From: Chrysomallon squamiferum
Taxonomy: Eukaryota > Mollusca > Gastropoda > Neomphalida > Peltospiridae
Reading direction: 5' to 3'
Assembly: GCA_012295275.1 (NCBI GenBank)
Contig: CM022665.1
Span: 20,495,650-20,559,649, forward strand
DNA: 64,000 bases
The notes below the pieces were generated by a model. The model worked only from the letters and a program-made list of their open reading frames with translations. It ran no database searches and had not been told where the DNA came from. Position numbers and translations under genes: made by a program. This document shows, in pieces, positions 23,324 through 33,200 of the stretch (within the stretch, counting starts at the first letter, position 1; every line of letters starts with the position of its first letter).

Positions 23324-23475
23324 TGATAATAATGACAAAAAATTAAAATAATAATAATAATAATAAATGATAATGATGATAATGAAACTGAACATTTAAA
23401 TAAATAAAAAAAATTAAAATAATATTTACCGTCTGAATAGCTGAGTTTACTTCTAGCGCTTTGGTCACCCGTCAT
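18495..23475 (-). CDS. ODF3: Outer dense fibre protein 3 / CIMAP-type SHIPPO-repeat protein, four exons
   Basis: Proposed join on the minus strand: 23475-23430, 19632-19528, 19356-19249, 18991-18495. All introns are phase 1 with GT-AG ends, giving 251 residues, close to the about 254 of vertebrate ODF3 (CIMAP1A). The protein is built from PGP/SHIPPO repeats: SPGPGAY, DGPGPNVY, TPGSNFY, TPGPAQY and NPGPGAY, interspersed with PAYSFGSR and PSYSFGLR-type segments and a C-terminal PVFTMADVS. This family lines flagellar and ciliary structures, notably sperm tail fibres and doublet microtubules. Intron 1 is long (3.8 kb) and full of microsatellites. An X-box-like RFX site lies about 130 bp upstream of the ATG, which fits a ciliary gene. 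ODF3-like paralogues cannot be told apart from sequence alone. Confidence 0.85.
19095..19170. repeat. (TG)n then (CT)n microsatellite in ODF3 intron 3
   Basis: TG run 19072-19094 followed by CT run 19095-19170, lying in the 257-bp intron between ODF3 exons 3 and 4. Confidence 0.95.
19249..19356 (-). CDS. ODF3: ODF3 exon 3
   Basis: Residues 51-86, starting YNSRESPGPGAYQLNE and ending before a GTGAGT donor. It contains the canonical SPGPGAY repeat. Confidence 0.85.
19528..19632 (-). CDS. ODF3: ODF3 exon 2
   Basis: Residues 16-50, including SPTPSYSLPPIFG and the conserved APAYSFGSR. The acceptor is TTGCAG and the donor GTAAGT. Confidence 0.83.
22385..22495 (+). mobile_element. Decayed copy of a common molluscan SINE-like repeat
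   Basis: The order of words here (CATTAGAAGCAGCAGG, a CCTTCCCACTAACAGGA-like stretch, GCATGGCCTCCGATAAACTGG, then TGGTTGGAACTGAAAAATAG) follows a high-copy repeat I remember from gastropod genomes. The remembered form has ATTAGTAGCAAGGGATC, CCCACAGACAGGATAG, GGCCTTTGATAAACCAGTCG and GGCTGGAACGAGAAATAG. Identity is roughly 65-75% by eye, so it is an old copy. Confidence 0.5.
23273..23322. repeat. (GT)n microsatellite
   Basis: A pure GT run of about 50 bp within ODF3 intron 1, about 110 bp from exon 1. Confidence 0.95.
23430..23475 (-). CDS. ODF3: ODF3 exon 1 (start codon)
   Basis: Residues 1-15, MTGDQSARSKLSYSD, plus one base, ending at a GTAAAT donor. Joining to exon 2 restores the frame at a Gly. 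Assignment rests on phase, the Kozak-acceptable start and the total length matching the family. Confidence 0.65.
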
Positions 23476-23600
23476 TTTAATTTACTGTATAGTTTGGAAG
23501 AACCAGACGTTAGCCGGAAACTAGCAACGTACTCAAAGTGAAGCGTTTTCCTGTAGGACTGCTAAATGGCTAACGACACGTCTGAGTATTCCCAGAATCC

Positions 23601-23615
23601 GTTGTCCTTGGCAAC
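23601..23615. promoter_or_regulatory. X-box-like RFX site upstream of ODF3
   Basis: GTTGTCCTTGGCAAC is two inverted half-sites (GTTGTC and GGCAAC) separated by 3 bp, close to the RFX consensus GTTRCC-N(1-3)-GGYAAC. It lies 126-140 bp upstream of the ODF3 start, a normal place for X-boxes of ciliary genes. Confidence 0.55.
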
Positions 23616-24728
23616 CGTGTTTACTAGAGTCAGCATCAGTTAGTAGGTGTGATATGCTAGATCAAACACTCGCTGTCTGAGACCGTATCGCCTTCACAAA
23701 TAATGCACGAACGTCAACTCATACGACTGCGCAGCACGCAACGCCGTCGTCGGGAGCTTACGCCGTTCAGAAAGTGATGACATCACAACAGGAATGAACG
23801 CCAATCAACTTGTAACAAAAATGTTCTGATTAACCCTTTATGTGTCAACAACTTGGACTTTTTTTTTTTTTCTTCTTTTTCTTTTTTCTTTTTTGTGATA
23901 TATACTGGCAGGTTATGACATTGTATTTATTAATGATGTTATTCGCATTACCTTTCGCTGTTTGCCTCGTCTGGCTATAGAAATGATATTGGCTGTTTAT
24001 AACGGGGTCGACAAGTAGATACATTGTCGTCGAATTCAATAACCCACGTCGTGACAGGCCATCTCTGTAATGCTTTATCCGTGTTCGTTCTTAAACAGCC
24101 ACAATGATCATAATGAAACAACAATAATAGAAAACACTTTACAACTAACACTGCAGTGCGTGTATGGCAGATATTGACTCCTACAACACTCACTGGCTTT
24201 GTGAAGATAGTTTTAATGTTTATAACTTAGGCAGAGAGCGTCAAACACCGTTACCTTATTACCAAACGAAGCAAACTAAAATTCTTTCACTTAACGTTTT
24301 TACCTTTTTTATCTTGTTTGTTCAAGTCTTAATTTATGTTAGGATTTGCTCAAGTGAGATAAAAGATCAGTTATTATTATTACTTTTACTATTATTATTA
24401 TTATAATAATAATAATTATTATTATTATACATTTCTTAATCTTGATTTCATTGTTATTTTAGTTATTTGATTTTGTTAGTAACTGTTTCTGAGAGTATTT
24501 ACACTGTGTCTGTTGTATCTTTAGAAACTGGAAAAAAAAAAAGACATGCTTCATTTAAAGAAACAATATAATTTTAATCAACGCATTCATTACGGTCGCC
24601 CAATAATTTAATATATGTATTTTCCTATATTTAAGAATACTTTTGAAAATGAAATATGGCTGGAATAGAATATGTTTTTCTTAGAAACAAATATTTTATG
24701 GGAACATGTGAAAGCCAGAGCATGATTG

Positions 24729-24729
<1 letters not shown>

Positions 24730-24814
<85 letters not shown>
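24730..24814. repeat. (CA)n-(GA)n compound microsatellite
   Basis: CA run 24730-24779 joined directly to GA run 24780-24814. Confidence 0.95.
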
Positions 24815-24817
<3 letters not shown>

Positions 24818-25693
24818 AAGTGACACAGAGAGAAATAATGAAAGAGACAGAAAGACAAAGATTTTCAGACTGCGTTCTCTTTTGTTGTCTGCAGTAGTTA
24901 TGTACTAGTGTTATCGATATGACTTTATTATTCCAATATCTGAACCGATATTTTTACATAACTGTATCTAGAGAGTATCTTATGAAGGGGAGATAATATC
25001 ATCGATTAAATTATGCATGACTACTATGGGGAAAAAATATTAATAAATAAATAAATAAATAAAAAGAAAGAAAAAATAAATATGACTGATAAGGTAGTTT
25101 CCGTAAAAAGTAATGAATAAAAGACGTAAAAATATTTCAAAAATAAAACGTGAAATTTTTTTTTTTTAAAAATGAAAAAAGAGATAAAATAGAAAGAAAG
25201 AAAGAAAAATAAAAAAAAAGAGAGAGAAAAGATAAAGAATAAAGGTGAATTATCCTTTAAAAAAAAAAAAAAAAAAAAAAAAAATAGTCATAAAATTATT
25301 TCAAGAATAAAACGAAAAGAAAAACAAATAAATAACAGTAAAAAGGGGAAAAGAAGAAAGAGAATAAAAACAGGAACATGAAAGAATAAAGAGGAGAGAA
25401 AAAAAGAAACAAATTATCACATTATTTTTATGAAGAGAAAAAAGGACGGAAATTAGATGAAAGAGAGAGAACAAAAAACAAAAAAAACAAAAAAAGAAAG
25501 AAAGAAATAAAAAAACCTTTTGGGGGAGGTTTATTTAAGAATTTAGTATGGCGCTCCCAGCAGAAAAGTAATATTAGACTGATTTTAATAATTTCAAGAC
25601 TATTGAATATTTCAGTATTATTATTATTTTCTAAATATTACGTTTTATTTTGAGTTGTAAATTCTTCGTCTTAATATTATTTATTTATTTATT

Positions 25694-25727
<34 letters not shown>

Positions 25728-26021
25728 CTAAATTGTTGTTATTGTTTATTTTTAGTTAATTACATATATAGTTTGAAGCCTGTCTATTTTCTAACATTAG
25801 ACATTATTACGTCATGTTATTACTTAATATTACTGAAATATTGGAAGATGAATGGTTGATTGTGGCATTGTTACAAATATTCAACGTTGGTGGTCTGGCG
25901 TCATATTTTGAAATCGCTACTAACAGGAGTAACGTGTCAAAATAACATGAATAGATGTTAATTTCTAAATGATGCAGTTTGTTCTATTTTTTTTTTTTTT
26001 TTTTTAATTAATTAATTTAAT

Positions 26022-26052
<31 letters not shown>

Positions 26053-26818
26053 TTTTTTGTTAGAAAAGAAATTAACAAATATTAATAATAAATAAGATTT
26101 CTAACAAAAGACAACTGCTACTAATATATCGGTTCTTATAATACTGAACAGTTTGGAAAGGTTTATTATTTCACGCATTGATTGAAGTTGTAATTTTACT
26201 TTATAATGAATTTCATTGAAATCAACAACGAAATAATGTTCCCCCATTTCTGAAATGGTGGATCGGTCCCTATTTTTAATCTGCATTATGTACCTGTACT
26301 GAATAGTTGAAAAGGCCTTAAACACAGAAAATAATTTTATATTCAAACGCACGTATTTAGGCACGTACATACTAACACCACACTCAAATCCACATATATA
26401 CACACTCAGAGATAAGCAAATCAGCTCGTAAAAAGGATTAAATTAAGAAAAGAAACTGTCTTTATTTTGCTGGAAAATAATAAAAGCAAACGAGGGATTA
26501 CACAAACCATCAAACTACAACAAACTGCAAACACTGCGTAAATTACATCATGGTGTAGTTTACACCACCGTCGGTCGTTTAACCAATCAACGTTTTAATA
26601 GTCCATTGTGTGTTTGTGTGCTGTAGCAATCTTTTCATAAGTGGGTTATCAAAATATTACCGACCAGTCCTATAGTTGGAGTATCATTTATAATTACAAA
26701 AATATTTAACATATTTAATTTTTTATTTATTCATTCATTCATACATTCACTCACTCATTCACTCACTCACTCATTCATTCATTCAATTTATTTATTTTTA
26801 TTTATAGTATAGTTTATT

Positions 26819-26819
<1 letters not shown>

Positions 26820-26867
<48 letters not shown>
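26820..26867. repeat. (CT)n microsatellite
   Basis: A pure CT run of about 48 bp, about 360 bp upstream of the SH3KBP1-like start codon. Confidence 0.95.
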
Positions 26868-26869
<2 letters not shown>

Positions 26870-27110
26870 GTCTGTTTAAGATTTATTACTACATTTATTG
26901 CATTTTAAAATTATTTTTTCTTCGCTTAAGCATATTTTTAGAATGACAAAAATAAAAAAATAAAACAAATTACTGGCACGTTCAAACAAATTTATAAATA
27001 TTCAATAATGTTAGAATTTAATGCGCGTAACAATACAAATACCCAGTCTTGTTTCCTTATTTGTTAATGTTACTTACTGCCCTCGAATAACGACAACTCG
27101 CTATGTGTGG

Positions 27111-27133
27111 TCACGTGATTTGTGGCCATTTTT
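27111..27133 (+). promoter_or_regulatory. E-box (CACGTG) and YY1-like words in the SH3KBP1-like promoter
   Basis: TCACGTGATT at 27111-27120 contains a palindromic CACGTG, and GCCATTTTT at 27125-27133 resembles a YY1 site. Both lie about 100-120 bp upstream of the proposed start codon, suggesting a promoter. This is inference from short motifs. Confidence 0.35.
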
Positions 27134-27228
27134 GAGGAGACTCGGCAAGTTTGTGTTTAACGTGTTGTAAACTGAGTATTAAAACTTATATAGACATGTA
27201 GGAATGGTTTTATAGCTATCTCATTATA

Positions 27229-27232
27229 ATGG
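27229..27232 (+). CDS. SH3KBP1: SH3KBP1-like exon 1, coding part only ATG plus one base
   Basis: ATGG followed by the donor GTAAGC. Joined to exon 2 it gives Met-Val-Glu at the start of SH3-1, matching the Met-Val-Asp/Glu start of vertebrate CD2AP and CIN85. The 5' UTR upstream is not delimited. Confidence 0.7.
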
Positions 27233-30200
27233 GTAAGCATGCAGTAGGAAGTTATTTCACAATTAGGTTTAAATTTGAAGTACACTGTCATATAGACAGT
27301 AAGCAGTAAACTAGGAAGTGCCACTTGCTAAATTCGTGAAAAAATGTTAACAACTTCCGGTTTCTTTTCGTGTGTTAGTAATATTTTTATTTTTTTAAAG
27401 TGTTTTCATGTATATTTTATTTACAAAGTATTATTTACTCTATGCGTGGAATATCTAAAAGCATGATTATGTAATTTATTAGAAAACAGAGATTGATTGT
27501 TTTATATTAGAGTTTATTTTTAGAGAGGCTTAGACATGAACGAATAATGGTGGGAAACACGATGATTTTTGTGACAATAAACTGCAGTAGTAAAAATCTT
27601 TGTGTTGAAGTGATCTTGGTTCTAACAGTGAAAATTATTCCTTTGGCAATAGAAAATTGTATAGTAGCAACAAAAATTAATATTAATACGCATACATTAC
27701 ACTGAAAAGGCACAATTCAATTTTATTAGAGATTCACTACTTGTGTAATACTGACAATAAGATTATTTGACACAAAATGCATTTTAAATTGTTCATTTAC
27801 TACAATATAGAGGATAGGTGTTTCGAAAATTCAGTTAGCACCCAAAATTGTAATTATTTTCCAATTTTTTTATTGTTAATATTTAAAAAATTGCGATATT
27901 TGACTACATACAGTAAGCAGTGAAATAGGATAACTTATTTATTTACATAATTAAAAAAACGTAGTGGCCATTTTATTACCATGATATTTTTTAATTATTT
28001 TACATAACGGTTTACAGCATAAGAAAATTTAAAATATATTGAAGCATTTTATGAATTTGAAAAAAAAAAAAGAATAAAAAAAAATATATATGAAAGTTTG
28101 TTGATAATATTTAACTTACAGACTATATTCTTAGAGCAAGAGATATTTTTATTATCATTCCTTATCCAGGAGATCACTTAATAGGAATCACTGAGAATAG
28201 ACAATAACATAACAGTATTGTCTCAGTGATGTGTATCACTTCTGCCATTACTTAATATTTACCCACAACCGATTTCATATACATTTTTACTAACACCTGT
28301 CAGTTTGTTGCATAACTATTGTATTCTTTATATTTTATCTTACATTTATCTTATCTATACTGGTTTTCCTTTCATCTACTCATACTAGTTTTTATCAGTT
28401 ACGTATTACTGGAAAATAAAAGAACCTATATTAATATTGTGATAATATAGTGTTTTAATTGCTGTGGTAGGTGTTGTAGTTTCTTCACGTGAAAAGATAT
28501 TGAATGTGATCTGTTACAGTTGAGGCAGTTGTGGAGTTTGAATATGTTGCTGAGCAGGCAGATGAGCTGTCACTGCATGTTGGTGACATTGTCAAGAATA
28601 TCGTCAAATCAGAAGGAGGCTGGTGGGAAGGAGAGGTGAACAACAAGAAAGGAATGTTTCCTGAAAACTTTGTTAAAGTACGTTCAAGTTGATTTTAAAT
28701 TTAAATAAAAGTCCTCACCCAGTAAAAAACCCAAATATGCACTCAAACATAGAAATAGAATGTTAGTTTATACAGACAAACATACACATCAAATGTTAAA
28801 TGTTCCTGTATACTAATATTTAAAAATAAAAATTCAGTAACTGTATGAGTACTTTCAAAGAGCTTATGAATTCGAGAAGTACTTCCTTGATAATGGAGGT
28901 TCTGTTTGTTTCATTTAAGTCTAGATTGTCACTAAACAGGAAGTTAAAATTTGTAAAAAAAATATTACAGTGTAAACAACTTGACATAAGGCAAAAAATA
29001 ATTTTATCATTCATGGTCTAATATTTCTGATTTATACTCTTGTAATGTACAAGTTTGAATATTTATTTCCTTTTTAGTGAATTAAAATTTAATATTAAAA
29101 TTACAGGCTAATGAATGTTGTTTTTATGTATAGTGAAACAGAAATATAAAGATTACCCATTAATATTTTCAGATAATCAAACCAGAAGAGAAATCAAAAG
29201 AGACAGAGAAAGGACTTGGAATTAAAAAAAGTGCAGCTCAGAGAAAGTCAGTGAGAGAACTCGCAGACAAATTCAAAGATTCCAATGTTTTGTTAGGACC
29301 AATGCCTCCATCCAAAATAAAAGGTATTTGTTTTTATATCTACATGTATATTGTCTTGGAACAAAATTACATTAACCAAAATTCAAAGATAATATTTACA
29401 TATTATACATGGATATATTCAGTCACATACATGTATATGGATAAATTGTGCAGGCATATATTGGGTTGGAATAAAAGTGCTTAGCTATTTTAAGTGAAAT
29501 TCCAAGACAGCATATAGATATTTGTAAACAGATTTATTCAACCACTGTACTATTTTGTTCATCTTTCAGAATAGATGTGTGTATGTATGAGATATGCGGT
29601 GAAATCATGAACTCAAACATCACCTATTGTAAAAATGCTACAAACTTTTGTTCCAACCAAATATATTTATTTTTCAGCTATATAAATAAATATCAGTTAC
29701 TGTGCATGTGTGCATCAATAAATTTATTTTTTTAATATTATTTTATATATTTTTAAAAAATTATTTATTTACTTTTACTTTATTTTTAAAAATAAAATGT
29801 ATTACATGTATAATTCCATATTATAAATATAACTCTTTTTAAAATCAGTTTCCCCTCCCCCTTGGAATATTTCTTTGTGCTGTCTTTGAAGTGAATGTGT
29901 TTGGTGATTTGAAAGCTGAGTCATAAATAAATCATATTTCTGTTGGAAAAAACTGGATAATAAATATATAACACTTGAAAACTGTTTGACAACCCGACAT
30001 ACTTTATTTTATTTTATTTTTTTTCCTTTTTTTTTTTCCCTTATTTTTTCTTATTATTGTTACTATTATTATTATTATTATTAATATAAATTGTGTATTT
30101 ATTTATTACACAGAAATAAAAATTGTGTATTTATTTTTACAGAAAAGAAGAAGAAGTGTAAAGTGGTGTTTGACTATTCACCTGAGAATGATGATGAGTT

Positions 30201-33200
30201 AGAGCTGCACGTTGGAGAACTCATTGATTTTATCAGAGAGGTAATATCTTAATCTCAGCTTACATTTAATCAGGTTAGTTAGACTTATTGGTACTCAGAA
30301 TCAAATCCTGCACAGTGTCCCTTTTCTTTTAATCAAAGAATAACGTAACTGACTTCTTTTATAATCAGTTAAAAATTCCAATAATGTCATTGTGTGTTTG
30401 CTATTTCTCTTTCAGTTAGCACAAAGTAATTTTTCACATTTGCCTTCCCTTAAACAGAAACATACAGTTTATAACCTATTATAACAGGTAACTGCAGGTT
30501 TATTGTAATTTTTAAATTATTTAGTTAATAGGTGAGAATTAGGGTGAGAATTTTACACGTTCTGGTGGGTGTGGTTTTAGGTGGAGGATGGCTGGTGGGA
30601 GGGGACACTCAGAGGTAAGACGGGCGTGTTCCCATCTAATTTCTGTGAAATGGTGGAGGAGACAACAGATGAACCTTCACAACCACCTGTAGCAGCAGAC
30701 AGACCTGGCATCGTTAATACAGGTAATTTAACTTTATATTATTAATACAGGTAACTTAACTTTACATCATTAAAATAGGTAAATTGCCTTTACATTATTA
30801 ACACAGGTAACTTAGCTTTATATTGTTAACACAGGTAAACTAACTTTACAAGTAATTAAAGCTGTATATTTTTGTTAAATTTAATTATGTTTGTGTACCA
30901 CTATTTAATTCAAGACTTAAAAAATAATCTGTTGATATAAGTTACAAATGTTGGTTAAACAGTTTTGTATTAGAAAGACAGTTTGAAAAGAAAAAATATT
31001 ATTCTTTTTAACAAAAAAGTTAATGTTAATATATGAAATGTACTGATTATTTATTTCATTTATTATTATTATTATTATTTGTATTATTATTATTATTACT
31101 GCTGCTGCTGCTATTAATACTAATATTATCATTACTCTTTTCAGTTAACTACAAAATTTAATATATGGTATCCTATTGACAAATTTTTTTTCTCATAAAT
31201 TGTGTTAGCTGTTACTGTTGAAATTATTGCCAGCTCTAAATGACAGAACTAGTTCAAGTGCATTGACCTCAGTTTTCCTAGTCATAAAATAACAATGAAA
31301 CTGTTAGTTGCTGATTGATACAGGTCAGTCAGAGGATTCTGAGCCAGTGAGTGAAATTAAAGGCAAAAAGGTCATTGGTGTTGGCCTAGGAAACATATTT
31401 GAAGGTGGACCAATCAAATTGAGGAAGACAAAAGGGGAAGCTAAGCCAAAGACCGAGAAGCCTGCAGAAACAAAGGTAATGATTGGTCAGAAAAAAACAT
31501 TATTACCAAATGAATTCTTCTTGATAGGAATGTAGTATGTGTAACATATTTTAATAGACAGATGCTTATGATTTGTATATTTTTTTAAATACAGATAATT
31601 CAGTTGATTTCTTAATTCAGACTGTAAATTAAAAGGTAAAAAATACTGCTGACAAAACAGATTGGTTTTTCAATTTTATTTATTTATTTTTTTTAATAAT
31701 GGGTTGTAAAATTGTATTTATATTATTTGACAGTAAACAAGAATTTGTTTCTATGTTCACTGTTCTAGGTATATGTATTGTGTTTTGTAAATATAAATAA
31801 AGTTACAAACAAATCACATATTATTATCTGACTTTTTCTTATTGTTGCAAACTAGACCATAAGGCCAGTTTATATTTATTTATTTATATTATATATATAT
31901 TTTTTGTTTTAATTACAGGAGCCTGTAAAGACAACAGAACACAGTTCAGCTGCTGCTCCCCCTCTTCCTGCCACCCCAGTTCCTCAGCTCACCCACACTC
32001 CTTCTACAGAACCTGAAGTTGCTAAAAGAGAAACTAAAGAAAATAGTAAGTTTGTTTTTTGTTTTAAGTTTGTTATTGTTATTGTTGTTTTTGAAGTTCT
32101 TATTTTTTTAATTATTGTTGTTGTTGTTATGCTTCTTCTATTATCTAGTTGATTCTTAATATCTTTCAGCAATTTAAAGTATGTTTTTAAATATTTGTTT
32201 TCATAAAAAGGCATATTTTATATGCATCCAATCAGGAAAGAATCTTTGTTTTAAGTCAGATTATAAGAGTTACACAGCACTGGTTGGGTTGGGAAAAAGC
32301 TGAATGAGAGGAATTGATCCTATTAATATATCTCAAGAAACACACAATCACACACACAACATATACTCAGAGATACATATATATAGAGAAAGAGACAGAC
32401 AAAAAGAAAATGAAAGAGAGAATGAAATCTACAGATACTAATATATGTATTTGTATATGTAAGTATGTGTGTGTATAATGTGTAGCTCTGTGTGTGTGTG
32501 TGTGTGTGTGTAAAAATATTTGTTGACATTGTATTATTTGGTCTGTTGTAGCTCATAAAGCTGTTGTAAGGTACTCATATACAGCAGAACAACCAGATGA
32601 ACTGTCTCTGGAAACAGGACAAATTGTCAACATTCTTGACATGAATCTTGAAGATGATGGCTGGTGGAAAGGAGAACTGAACGGAAAAGTTGGAGTGTTT
32701 CCTGATAACTTTGTCGAGCTAATTGCCGAAGAGGTGACCATCATCTAAGCTTTTTGCAAATTTTCATCATTTTATATATTGTAATCAGAAAATGGTGTCT
32801 TAATAAAATAAAAAAATGTTTATCTCTCTTCAGTTCATCACTATCTCTGGCCACATTAATTTTAGTTCAGTGATTACACATAGTTTCTGAAATTTTCACA
32901 AATTACACATTTCCTGTAACATACACTTTCACATACATATATATCAAATGATAAAACTTTAATTAAATAAACTTTAGAAGAAAAAACCCAGAAGGTGACA
33001 TAATTTTGTTATTTTTAAACAATTTATTTACTTGAATGTGACAGATTTGTTTACATTTGCAGCCTAAGCCAAAACGCCCCACGCCACCCTCGGTAAACAC
33101 AACTGCAAGGGCTGGACCTACCCTGGGTCACAAACCCCCGAACATGAATCACAAAGTTGGTTTGTACCCAAAACTGCCTGAGAAAGTGCCTGCTGCTACA

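Larger units (their letters stand above)
19633..23429 (-). other. ODF3 intron 1
   Basis: A 3.8-kb intron with TAAA runs (19645-19695), AAT/AAC runs (19905-20220), a decamer-like repeat (20531-20600), T runs, TTA tracts (21825-21868, 22195-22266, 22712-22765), a decayed SINE (about 22385-22495) and a (GT)n run (23273-23322). No additional exon was found. Confidence 0.6.
23616..27228. other. Intergenic region between ODF3 and the SH3KBP1-like gene (divergent promoters)
   Basis: The two genes are transcribed away from each other. The region holds a CA-GA compound repeat (24730-24814), a long purine-rich A/AAAG tract (25020-25510), TTTA/TTA runs (25678-25728, 26018-26053), a CATT/CACT run (26733-26785) and a CT run (26820-26867). 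A 100-codon minus frame at 26101-26403 has no recognisable homology. Promoter-like words lie near 27112-27133. Confidence 0.5.

Noticed and set aside
24164-24406. 80-codon plus frame starting MADIDSYNTHW
   Set aside because: Ends in a TTA microsatellite, has no homology that I recognise and no splice context. Left out.
26101-26403. 100-codon minus frame
   Set aside because: AT-rich, no recognisable domain, no splice or promoter context. Could be a decayed element but cannot be supported.
30715-30842. CRISPR-like direct repeats
   Set aside because: Repeats are contiguous without unique spacers, in a eukaryotic intron. The same applies to the other tandem arrays.
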